59,451 nt of DNA from an uncultured Prevotellaceae bacterium (lineage in GTDB: Bacteria > Bacteroidota > Bacteroidia > Bacteroidales > Bacteroidaceae). The notes beneath the pieces were generated by a model. It did no database searches. It worked only from the letters and a program-made list of their open reading frames with translations, and was not told the DNA's origin. Positions 45,150 through 53,101 of this stretch are shown here, piece after piece (within the stretch, counting starts at the first letter, position 1; each line of letters opens with the position of its first letter). The stretch is from contig OMWI01000019.1 in the NCBI GenBank assembly GCA_900314715.1, positions 1 through 59,451 on the forward strand, written 5' to 3'. Both the position numbers and the translations under genes were made by a program.

Positions 45150-45228
45150 CCATAATATGTTTGTGGTGGATAAACACTATGTTTACTGAATGCAAACACT
45201 ATGTTTGTGGAAAGAAAAGATTAAGTTT
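45150..45228. repeat. 22-bp phased dyad array D (4 units)
   Basis: Cores at 45150 (CCATAATATGTTT, half-site), 45172 and 45194 (both AAACACTATGTTT) and 45216 (AAAGATTAAGTTT), exactly 22 bp apart. The array starts 10 bp after the PAP2-barrel stop and ends before its terminator. TGTGGAAA (45206-45213) also pairs with TTTCCACA (45226-45233). Confidence 0.85.
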
Positions 45229-45240
45229 CCACACATAAAG

Positions 45241-45276
45241 AAACCGATGGTAACATACATAGTTGCCATCGGTTTT
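45241..45276. terminator. terminator between PAP2-barrel gene and tsaD
   Basis: 45241-45254 (AAACCGATGGTAAC) pairs with 45262-45275 (one G-U), ending in a short T-rich tail. It ends 21 bp before the tsaD stop at 45297, serving the converging pair. Confidence 0.8.
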
Positions 45277-45296
45277 CTTATATAGTTGCCGAAGTT

Positions 45297-46322
45297 TTAT
45301 TCAAAAGTCACCTTTGAGAATGCAGGCTTGTCGATAGAACAAAAGTCTTTATCGAGATACTTATAATAGCCCGTTATGCCAATCATGGCTGCATTGTCGG
45401 TGGTATAGCTAAACTTTGGTATATAAATCGTCCAATGGTATTTACGTGCATACTCATGAAAGGCGTTTCGTAAACCAGTATTGGCAGAGACTCCACCAGC
45501 CACAGCTACATGCTTGATATTTGTTTCCTTGACAGCCATCTTCAACTTCTTCATCAAGATGTCTACGATGGTAAATTCAAGACTTGCCGCTATGTCTTCC
45601 TTATGATGCTCTACGAAATCAGGGTCATCTTTCACCCAGTCACGAAGACTATATAAGAAAGAGGTCTTTAATCCACTGAAACTATAATCCATGCCTGGAA
45701 TGTGAGGTTCTGCAAAGTGATAAGCCTTGGGATTGCCTTTACGAGCCAATTTATCTATGATTGGACCTCCTGGGTATCCTAATCCCATGACTTTAGAACA
45801 CTTGTCTATGGCTTCTCCTGCTGCATCGTCGATGGTCTGTCCTAACACTTGCATGTCGTTATAGGCATTTACCTTTACTATCTGGGAATTACCGCCACTG
45901 ACCAATAGGCAAAGAAAGGGAAATGGAGGAGCACTTTGGTCATCGTCAGATTCCTTAATGAAGTGCGCCATTACATGCCCTTGTAAGTGATTAACATCAA
46001 TGAGCGGGATTCCCAATGCACGAGCAAATCCCTTAGCAAAGCTAACACCCACCAACAAAGAACCCATTAAGCCTGGTCCTCGCGTAAAAGCGATAGCCGA
46101 TAATTGGTGTTTATCGATTCCAGCACGCTTGATGGCTTGGTCAACAACAGGAACCACATTCTGTTGATGAGCCCTTGAAGCCAATTCGGGCACCACTCCA
46201 CCGTATGCCTCATGTACGGCTTGTGAAGCGGTAACATTGCTTAGCAACACGCCATTGCGCAAAACGGCAGCCGAAGTATCATCACAACTACTCTCTATAC
46301 CTAATATATAAATATCTTCCAT
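45297..46322 (-). CDS. tsaD: tRNA N6-adenosine threonylcarbamoyltransferase TsaD
   Basis: The start is placed at 46322 (MEDIYILGIESSCDDTSAAV); the ATG at 46352 would overlap map. Of 341 residues, the metal-binding H-x3-H lies in VNHLQGHVMAHF, with LVSGGNSQIV and AVAGGVSANTGLR also present. TsaD completes t6A37 on ANN-reading tRNAs, with TsaB/C/E elsewhere. It is 4 bp after the methionine aminopeptidase gene. Confidence 0.97.
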   Translation of the reverse strand: MEDIYILGIESSCDDTSAAVLRNGVLLSNVTASQAVHEAYGGVVPELASRAHQQNVVPVVDQAIKRAGIDKHQLSAIAFTRGPGLMGSLLVGVSFAKGFARALGIPLIDVNHLQGHVMAHFIKESDDDQSAPPFPFLCLLVSGGNSQIVKVNAYNDMQVLGQTIDDAAGEAIDKCSKVMGLGYPGGPIIDKLARKGNPKAYHFAEPHIPGMDYSFSGLKTSFLYSLRDWVKDDPDFVEHHKEDIAASLEFTIVDILMKKLKMAVKETNIKHVAVAGGVSANTGLRNAFHEYARKYHWTIYIPKFSYTTDNAAMIGITGYYKYLDKDFCSIDKPAFSKVTFE

Positions 46323-46326
46323 GTTA

Positions 46327-47190
46327 TCAATACGTGAGAATTTCAACACCATGTTCGGTCATCAAGAATGTATGTTCCCATTGTGCACTGGGTAGTTCAT
46401 CCTCGGAAATAACCTCCCAACCATATTCATCATCCTCATCAATAAACACTTTCCATGTTCCCATATTCACCATGGGTTCTATCGTAAATACCATACCTGG
46501 CACTAAGAGCATCCCTGTACCACGATGACCGCCATAATGTATGACATCAGGTTCTTCATGGAATTTCAAACCCACTCCATGACCACACAAATCACGGACG
46601 ATACCATAATGATACTTGTTTGCATGTTTCTGAATAGCATGCCCGATATCACCAACAAAACCGAAAGGCTTTGCCGCTTCCGCACCTATCTCTAAACATT
46701 CCTTGGCTACACGAACCAATTGTTCTTTCTCAGGTGTTGTCTTGCCAATGATGAACATACGCGAAGCATCGGCATAATAACCATCCAATATCGTGGTGAA
46801 GTCCACGTTGATAATATCGCCTTCCTCCAAAATGTCTTCAGCTTTAGGAATACCGTGACAAACTACTTCGTTAATACTCGTACATACACTCTTTGGAAAT
46901 CCCTCATAATTGAGACAAGCGGGTATTGCTCCATGAGAAGTACAATAATCATAACATATCTGGTCGATTTCCAACGTACTCATACCAGCATGGATTTGCT
47001 TGGCCACTTCATCCAGCACACCCGTGTTTATCACGCCACTTTTGCGGATACCCTCAATTTGTTCGGGCGTCTTTATCAAGTCACGCGTAGGAACCAACTT
47101 ACCTTTGTTTTCCCAATACATGACTTGTTTGTCAAGTTCAGTAATCGGTTGTCCTTTCAGACAATGCCATCTTCTTTTTTTCTTAAACAT
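46327..47190 (-). CDS. map: methionine aminopeptidase type I
   Basis: The start is placed at 47190 (MFKKKRRWHCLKGQPITELD), giving 287 residues. About 30 N-terminal residues precede the catalytic domain, as in several bacterial MetAPs. Metal ligands are seen in VDFTTILDGYYADASRMF (two Asp), GHGVGLKFHEEP (His), PGMVFTIEPMV (Glu) and WEHTFLMTEHG (Glu). It removes initiator Met from nascent proteins. The genes on either side, the HAD gene (62 bp) and tsaD (4 bp), suggest a longer operon. Confidence 0.95.
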   Translation of the reverse strand: MFKKKRRWHCLKGQPITELDKQVMYWENKGKLVPTRDLIKTPEQIEGIRKSGVINTGVLDEVAKQIHAGMSTLEIDQICYDYCTSHGAIPACLNYEGFPKSVCTSINEVVCHGIPKAEDILEEGDIINVDFTTILDGYYADASRMFIIGKTTPEKEQLVRVAKECLEIGAEAAKPFGFVGDIGHAIQKHANKYHYGIVRDLCGHGVGLKFHEEPDVIHYGGHRGTGMLLVPGMVFTIEPMVNMGTWKVFIDEDDEYGWEVISEDELPSAQWEHTFLMTEHGVEILTY

Positions 47191-47251
47191 AAGTTTGATG
47201 CTTTTATGTCTGTTACAACAAACGACAAGAAACACTCCTGTCTGTCTGTGT

Positions 47252-47872
47252 TCATTTCAAATATTCATATATCTCTTTTGTCCAATCCGTTCCGTTTTTC
47301 GGGCAAAACGTCTGTATACCCATCTGACTGGCTGCTGCTACGTTGCGAGGACCATCATCTACAAACAGACACTCTTGTGGAAATAATTTTTCCTTACGCA
47401 AGACATGACGATAAAACAAGTCGTTGGGCTTCATCAACTTCACTTGAAAACTCATATAGAGTTCGTCAAAATAATACTTCAATGAATGACCGTCACCATC
47501 AAAGTCGTTGCTCAACGCCCAATCCATCATATACGGATTGGTATTCGACAACAAGACGATGCGATAACCTTGCTCTCTTAATTTCAACAAGGTCTCTAAG
47601 TTTCTTTGTGGAACCTCTTTGCAATATCCCGTCCATGCATAACGACACTCCTGAAACGTCAATTCACGACCAACCAACTTACTTAATTCTACCCTGAATT
47701 GTTCAGCGGATATCGCACCAGCTTCCAAGTCGCCAAAAATGCCTGATTGCGTATAGGGATCAAGTCTTTTTTCAGCGTCTTTCAATCCAATCTCCTTAAA
47801 CCTTTTAACTGCTTGATCTTGGTCGATGGTTATCACCACACCACCCAAATCAAATAAAATACATCTTATCAT
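47252..47872 (-). CDS. HAD-family hydrolase (YihX-like)
   Basis: A 206-residue protein with HAD motif I FDLGGVVITID (nucleophile Asp; the YihX-type DLGxV pattern), motif II LLSNTNP, a motif III Lys near KLMKPNDLFY, and motif IV LFVDDGPRN. Relatives include alpha-D-glucose-1-phosphate phosphatases; the substrate here is unknown. It starts 3 bp after metH ends. Confidence 0.85.
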   Translation of the reverse strand: MIRCILFDLGGVVITIDQDQAVKRFKEIGLKDAEKRLDPYTQSGIFGDLEAGAISAEQFRVELSKLVGRELTFQECRYAWTGYCKEVPQRNLETLLKLREQGYRIVLLSNTNPYMMDWALSNDFDGDGHSLKYYFDELYMSFQVKLMKPNDLFYRHVLRKEKLFPQECLFVDDGPRNVAAASQMGIQTFCPKNGTDWTKEIYEYLK

Positions 47873-47874
47873 TG

Positions 47875-50652
47875 TTAACTAAAAAAATCCAACTTATTCT
47901 TTCGTGCCTCTTCCAACGACATCAACTTTTCCTGTTCCTTGCCGTAGGAATCGCGCAACTCTTGATATTTCTCATTCAACTCACTCGTATATCTCTCCTT
48001 CTCCTTGGCGTTAAGCAATCGTGAAGCTGCCAACGCATTTTGAGAAGCGTCTTTCATCCAAACGACTGGTCCACCATAAACGGGAGCTATCTTCAACGCC
48101 ACATGCATTTGACTGGTGGTTGCTCCTCCTATCATGATGGGAATATCCAATCCTGCAGCCTTCATTTCCTTGGCTACGTTGACCATCTCCTCGAGCGATG
48201 GAGTTATCAAGCCACTCAATCCAATCATGTCGGCTTTTTCCTCAATCGCCTTCTTCACGATTTGCTCCGCAGGAATCATCACGCCCAAGTCGATAACCTC
48301 GTAATTATTGCAAGCCATCACCACGCCAACGATATTCTTTCCAATATCATGTACGTCGCCTTTCACCGTTGCAAGAACCACCTTACCACGTTTGGTTCCA
48401 TTTCCGTCTTGCTTTTCCTTTTCTATATATGGTTGTAGAATCGCTACGGCTTGCTTCATTGTCCTTGCCGTCTTCACCACTTGTGGAAGAAACATCTTAC
48501 CTGCACCGAACAACTCACCCACTTCATTCATGCCATTCATCAATGGACCTTCTATAATGCTCACGGCTTTGGGATATTTCTGCAAGGCTTCATTGATGTC
48601 GGTCTCAAGATAATCACCGATTCCCTTGCGCAATGCATAACTCAAGCGATGATCTACATCATCGTTTCGCCAAGCCTCTTGTTGCGGTTGACTAACGTTT
48701 TTGGAATCCTTGTCATTCTTAGATTCCTTTTCCGCCAACAATCGATTCGCCAACTCAATGAGTTCTTCGGCAGCACCATGCCTTCTATTAAGAACGACAT
48801 CCTCTATTATCCTTAATTCCTCTTGCGGAATGTCGGAATAAGTAACCTTCGTTGCGGGGTTTACGATTCCGAAATCCATTCCTTGTTGAATAGCATGATA
48901 AAGGAAAACGGAATGCATAGCCTCACGAATGTAATTGTTTCCCCTAAACGAGAACGATAAGTTGCTCACTCCCCCACTCACATGAGCACCAGGAAGATGT
49001 TGTTTAATCCAACCTGTAGCACGAATAAAGTCGAGTGCATAATTATCATGCTCTTCCATTCCCGTAGCAATGGCAAGCACATTCGGGTCGAATATAATAT
49101 CCAAAGGATTCATACCCACCCGTTCGGTTAATATTCTATAAGCGCGTTCAGCTATTTCAATTCGTCTTTCAAACGTAGTTGCTTGACCAATTTCATCGAA
49201 GCACATCACGACAACGGCCGCTCCGTATCGCTTAACGTCCTCTGCATGTCGAACAAACACATCTTCTCCCTCTTTCAACGAGATGGAATTGACGATGCAT
49301 TTACCTTGTACGCACTTCAGTCCTTCAACTATCACATCCCATTTTGACGAGTCTATCATCACGGGAACCTTTGCAATGTCGGGTTCAGCAGCAATCATGT
49401 TGAGGAAATTCACCATCTCCGCTTTCGCGTCAAGCAAGCCATCATCCATGTTAATATCGATGACCAATGCGCCATCTTCCACTTGCTTACGAGCAATCGA
49501 CATTGCCTCATCGTAGTTCTTCTCCTTAATCAATCTCAAGAACTTCCTTGAACCAGCCACATTGCATCGTTCGCCAACGTTAACGAAGTTTACCGCATCC
49601 GTAACGTTCAGTTGTTCCAAACCAGAGAGCAACATGGTCTTTGAGAAAGGTTGTGGACGATGCGGACGTTTACTTTCAGCCATCTTCGCATAATTACGGA
49701 TAAACTCATCCGTAGTACCGCAACATCCTCCAAGAATATTCACCAATCCTTCGTCGATAAACTCTTGAATTTTCGGCGACATGCTTTCAGCCGTTTCATC
49801 ATATAATCCCAACGAATTAGGCAAGCCCGCATTGGGATAAGCAGATATATAATAAGGAGCTTTCTGTGATAGTTCTCTTAGATAAGGTTTCATCTGCTGG
49901 GCTCCAAACGAACAATTCAAGCCCACGGAGAAAATAGGATAAGTGCTAATACTTGCCAAGAATGCATCAAGGGTCTGCCCACTCAACGTACGACCAGCCA
50001 AATCGCTCACCGTTACACTCAACATGATGGGCAAGTCAACCTCCCTGCTCTTCATGGCGTGAATGGCAGCGTCAATGGCAACCTTTGCATTCAACGTATC
50101 AAAGATTGTTTCTATCAAGAAAGCATCAATACCTCCTTCGATTAAAGCGTCCATCTGTTCGAAATATGCATCATAGAGCATATCGTACGTTAAGTCGCGT
50201 TTGGCAGGATTACTTACATTAGGACTCATCGAACAAGTCTTGTTGGTAGGTCCTACTGAGCCCAATACGAAACGAGGTTTATCCACCGTTGAAAACTCTT
50301 CAACGGCTTGTCGCGCCAATCTTGCCCCTTCCAAAGCAATGGTACGCGCCTCGTTTTCCAAATGATAATCAGCTTGGGAAATGCGTTGTGCGGAAAAGGT
50401 ATTCGTTTCTATCAAGTCAGCACCAGCTCGCAAATACTTCCTGTGAATGTCGAGAATCACGTCGGGTCTTGACAAGTTCAGCACGTCATTGTTTCCTTGC
50501 ATCTGCAAAGAAGAACGCTTCACCGACGGCATCGATTCACGAATGGAATCCGTCCAGAAATCCGACTCAGAGAGATTGTATCCCTGAATCATCGTTCCCA
50601 TGGCTCCATCGAGGATTAATATCTTTTCATTTGCTAATTGCCGAATGCTCAT
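47875..50652 (-). CDS. metH: cobalamin-dependent methionine synthase (MetH) lacking the activation domain
   Basis: A 925-residue enzyme. Residues about 1-320 are the homocysteine-binding barrel with Zn ligands in VGLNCSFG (about 245) and LGGCCGTT (about 310). About 345-620 is the methyltetrahydrofolate barrel (VGERCNVAGSRKF, DINMDDGLLD). About 660-740 is the cap, and about 750-880 the B12 domain with the DVHDIGKN His-on ligand (about 770) and PIMIGGATTS. The protein ends at KNKLDFFS, where E. coli MetH (1227 residues) continues into an AdoMet-dependent reactivation domain. That domain must come from another gene. It starts 2 bp after smpB. Confidence 0.95.
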   Translation of the reverse strand: MSIRQLANEKILILDGAMGTMIQGYNLSESDFWTDSIRESMPSVKRSSLQMQGNNDVLNLSRPDVILDIHRKYLRAGADLIETNTFSAQRISQADYHLENEARTIALEGARLARQAVEEFSTVDKPRFVLGSVGPTNKTCSMSPNVSNPAKRDLTYDMLYDAYFEQMDALIEGGIDAFLIETIFDTLNAKVAIDAAIHAMKSREVDLPIMLSVTVSDLAGRTLSGQTLDAFLASISTYPIFSVGLNCSFGAQQMKPYLRELSQKAPYYISAYPNAGLPNSLGLYDETAESMSPKIQEFIDEGLVNILGGCCGTTDEFIRNYAKMAESKRPHRPQPFSKTMLLSGLEQLNVTDAVNFVNVGERCNVAGSRKFLRLIKEKNYDEAMSIARKQVEDGALVIDINMDDGLLDAKAEMVNFLNMIAAEPDIAKVPVMIDSSKWDVIVEGLKCVQGKCIVNSISLKEGEDVFVRHAEDVKRYGAAVVVMCFDEIGQATTFERRIEIAERAYRILTERVGMNPLDIIFDPNVLAIATGMEEHDNYALDFIRATGWIKQHLPGAHVSGGVSNLSFSFRGNNYIREAMHSVFLYHAIQQGMDFGIVNPATKVTYSDIPQEELRIIEDVVLNRRHGAAEELIELANRLLAEKESKNDKDSKNVSQPQQEAWRNDDVDHRLSYALRKGIGDYLETDINEALQKYPKAVSIIEGPLMNGMNEVGELFGAGKMFLPQVVKTARTMKQAVAILQPYIEKEKQDGNGTKRGKVVLATVKGDVHDIGKNIVGVVMACNNYEVIDLGVMIPAEQIVKKAIEEKADMIGLSGLITPSLEEMVNVAKEMKAAGLDIPIMIGGATTSQMHVALKIAPVYGGPVVWMKDASQNALAASRLLNAKEKERYTSELNEKYQELRDSYGKEQEKLMSLEEARKNKLDFFS

Positions 50653-50653
50653 T

Positions 50654-51133
50654 CTAATAATGTTTGATGGCTCTATCCATCTCTCGCCTATCTTCCTTAT
50701 CCTTCAATGTTTGGCGCTTATCGTATTCTTTCTTACCCTTACACAATGCTATGTCCACCTTTGCCCTACCGTGGTCGTCAATAAAAACCAATATAGGCAC
50801 AATCGTGAAACCTGGTTGTTTGTCGGCTTCCTGCAACTTATGAATCTCACGTTTCGTAAGTAGCAATTTCCTATCGCGCTTTGCCTCGTGGTTAGCATAC
50901 GATCCGTAGAAATACGGAGATATATTCATGCCCTTAACCCATATCTCGCCATTGATAATATAGCAATAGGTGTCCACGAGCGAAGCCTTTCCCGCGCGAA
51001 TAGACTTTATTTCCGTTCCCGTGAGCACGATGCCCGCCGTGAACGTTTCAACAAAGAAATACTCAAACGAGGCTTTCTTGTTCTTGATTTGAATCGGACT
51101 CTTTTTCCTGAGTTCTAACTCGTCTTTATTCAC
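50654..51133 (-). CDS. smpB: SmpB, tmRNA-binding protein
   Basis: A 159-residue protein with the SmpB fold: [60 protein letters not shown], and a basic tail ending [10 protein letters not shown]. It delivers tmRNA to stalled ribosomes for trans-translation. The tmRNA gene itself was not seen here. It is immediately upstream of metH (1-bp gap). Confidence 0.97.
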   Translation of the reverse strand: MNKDELELRKKSPIQIKNKKASFEYFFVETFTAGIVLTGTEIKSIRAGKASLVDTYCYIINGEIWVKGMNISPYFYGSYANHEAKRDRKLLLTKREIHKLQEADKQPGFTIVPILVFIDDHGRAKVDIALCKGKKEYDKRQTLKDKEDRREMDRAIKHY

Positions 51134-51205
51134 TTTAATGTGATTAATGATAAATACTTGACTTACAAGGTCTCAACGAGGTATCTCTGAGCCATCGAAC
51201 AATGC

Positions 51206-51709
51206 TTACACGATAGTAGCGAATCGTTCGATGTGCTCATCGATATAGTTTGCAATCATTTGCGTCCACTCTTCCTCGTTCTCCACGAATTCATCATCAC
51301 AGTCATCGAATGCGCCGAAACGCTCAAACAAAGCCATGAATTCTTCATCGGAGCACTCTGCTTCTATCTCTTCACGATATTTGCCGTAGAGTTTATGAGC
51401 CTTGCTCATCAGTTTATATAAGTCGCGAAGTCCCCATGCACGCATGACCTTCGCAAAAGGATTGCGGAAGAAGAATGGACCATATCCATTATGTATGAGT
51501 TGCACGAATCCTCCGTCCATCACCTCATCTCGTAAGATTTGATAACCCAACAAAGAAATCTGGTCACTATTCAATTGAGCCATGCTCTCAGCGGTCAGTT
51601 CTCCGCCAATAGCATCGTTTATCGCATCAACGAATACGCCTACGAACTCATCCATTCCTTGCTCTGCCGCTTGGCGCAAGGCATTGTCTTCCACTCTTAC
51701 TTCCACCAT
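51206..51709 (-). CDS. DMP19-family (DUF4375-like) protein
   Basis: A 167-residue acidic protein. The DMP19-like core is visible: ILRDEVMDGGFVQLIHNGYG, FFFRNPFAKVMRAWG and a C-terminal acidic stretch (DDCDDEFVENEEEWTQMI). Some family members are DNA-mimic proteins; the acidic tail is suggestive but not proof. It starts 8 bp after ilvE's stop on the same strand, so it is probably co-transcribed. Confidence 0.7.
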   Translation of the reverse strand: MVEVRVEDNALRQAAEQGMDEFVGVFVDAINDAIGGELTAESMAQLNSDQISLLGYQILRDEVMDGGFVQLIHNGYGPFFFRNPFAKVMRAWGLRDLYKLMSKAHKLYGKYREEIEAECSDEEFMALFERFGAFDDCDDEFVENEEEWTQMIANYIDEHIERFATIV

Positions 51710-51717
51710 CAGCTTTC

Positions 51718-52740
51718 TTATTCAATGACAACCGTAGTCCAACCGTGCTTGTCTTCCTCTACGCCATATTGGATAGCGCGAAGATGGTTGTACAACTTGG
51801 CAGATATTGGACCTGGTTTTCCATCCTTGCTAAACGTATAGCGAACACCCGTATCAAGGTCGTCGATATATGATATAGGAGAAATCACGGCAGCCGTACC
51901 ACATGCACCTGCTTCCTCAAACGTTGCCAATTCCTCTTCAGGAATTTGTCTACGCTCTACTTTCATTCCATAATCCTCTGCCAATTGCATCAAACTCTTA
52001 TTGGTGATACTTGGAAGGATGGAAGTTGAAGCTGGCGTCACGTATGTATTGTTCTTGATACCGAAGAAATTGGCAGCGCCGCATTCGTCCATGTACTTCT
52101 TTTCCTTAGCATCCAGATAGAACTCACATGCATATCCTTTCTCATGTGCGAGGTTATTGGCAAAGAGAGATGCTGCATAGTTGCCGCCAACCTTATACTT
52201 ACCTGTACCAAGAGGAGCAGAACGGTCGTAATCACGAATGATAACGTAAGGATTTGTAGCAAATCCACCCTTGAAATATGGTCCTACTGGCGTAACGAAT
52301 ATCATGAACAAATATTCCTTCGAAGGATGAACGCCCACCTGTGCACTCGTACCAATCAACAACGGACGAATGTAAAGCGTGGCACCACTCTCATAAGTAG
52401 GAATGTATTCTTGGTTCAAGCGAACCACTTTCTTTACCATCTCGGTGAACAACTCCGTAGGAACTTCAGGCATCATGATACCTCTACATGTACTTTGCAA
52501 ACGAGCGGCATTCTCGTCAACACGGAAAACGCGCACCTTACCGTCAGGACAACGATAAGCTTTCAATCCCTCGAAAGCCTCTTGACCATAGTGCAAGCAA
52601 GTAGCTGCCATGTGTAGTTTTAAGTACTCGTCGGAGCAAATTTCTATTTCGCCCCATTTTCCGTCACGATAATAACAACGAACATTGTAGTCTGTTGGCA
52701 AGTATCCAAATGACAAGTTTGCCCAATCTAAGTTTTTCAT
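51718..52740 (-). CDS. ilvE: branched-chain amino acid aminotransferase (type II)
   Basis: A 340-residue PLP enzyme with the PLP-binding Lys in LGTGKYKVGGNYAAS and GAANFFGIKNN. FEGLKAYRCPDGKVRVFR and DGKPGPISAKLYNHLRAIQYG are family-typical. It transaminates Leu/Ile/Val. Its promoter is at 52778. It is followed by the DMP19-family gene. Confidence 0.95.
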   Translation of the reverse strand: MKNLDWANLSFGYLPTDYNVRCYYRDGKWGEIEICSDEYLKLHMAATCLHYGQEAFEGLKAYRCPDGKVRVFRVDENAARLQSTCRGIMMPEVPTELFTEMVKKVVRLNQEYIPTYESGATLYIRPLLIGTSAQVGVHPSKEYLFMIFVTPVGPYFKGGFATNPYVIIRDYDRSAPLGTGKYKVGGNYAASLFANNLAHEKGYACEFYLDAKEKKYMDECGAANFFGIKNNTYVTPASTSILPSITNKSLMQLAEDYGMKVERRQIPEEELATFEEAGACGTAAVISPISYIDDLDTGVRYTFSKDGKPGPISAKLYNHLRAIQYGVEEDKHGWTTVVIE

Positions 52741-52777
52741 ATTAATAATATTAATCTAACCTATTAAAATTTATGCG

Positions 52778-52785
52778 CAAAAGTA
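52778..52785 (-). promoter_or_regulatory. -7 element for ilvE
   Basis: On the minus strand TACTTTTG lies 37 bp before the ilvE ATG. TTGC at the -33 distance is only a partial match. Confidence 0.5.
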
Positions 52786-52839
52786 CAAATAAATATGCTC
52801 ATTTGCAATATTTTAGCCCTAAATTTGTCAAAAAGCACG

Positions 52840-53034
52840 TCATTTGTTGCTTTCGAGTATCTTTTTGATTTCCTCGTCGGTTTTTGTCAAACGGTCTTTG
52901 CATAACTTGAGCAACATCTGGGCTTTCTTCAATTGCTCACCCAACTGGTCAATATCCAGTTCGTTGTTTTCCATCTTTCGTACGATGTCTTCTAACTGGC
53001 TGACGGCTTCTTCGTATTTGATTTCTTGTTTCAT
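52840..53034 (-). CDS. xseB: exodeoxyribonuclease VII small subunit
   Basis: A 64-residue helical protein (YEEAVSQLEDIVRKMENNEL, DQLGEQLKKAQMLLKLC), the classic XseB length and pattern. Several XseB chains coat the coiled-coil region of XseA. The gene follows xseA by 67 bp, with a G-rich repeat tract between. Confidence 0.93.
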   Translation of the reverse strand: MKQEIKYEEAVSQLEDIVRKMENNELDIDQLGEQLKKAQMLLKLCKDRLTKTDEEIKKILESNK

Positions 53035-53050
53035 AATTGTTTTTTTATAT

Positions 53051-53098
53051 AGGGAGGGTAGGTTTGGTAGGGAAAGTAGGGTTGGTAGGGAGAGTGAG
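53051..53098. repeat. G-rich short repeat tract between xseA and xseB
   Basis: Repeated GGTAGGG-type units on the plus strand (AGGGAGGGTAGG, TTGGTAGGG, AAAGTAGGG, TTGGTAGGG, AGAGTGAG). It fills the 67-bp gap and is C-rich on the coding strand. Confidence 0.7.
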
Positions 53099-53101
53099 TA
53101 A

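Noticed and set aside
46720-47697. 325-codon plus-strand ORF
   Set aside because: It is antisense to map and the HAD gene, both with clear catalytic motifs. Its translation has no recognisable domain.
47870-47880. Frameshift explaining the short MetH
   Set aside because: The HAD gene starts 3 bp later with a complete motif I, and no frame nearby encodes an activation domain.
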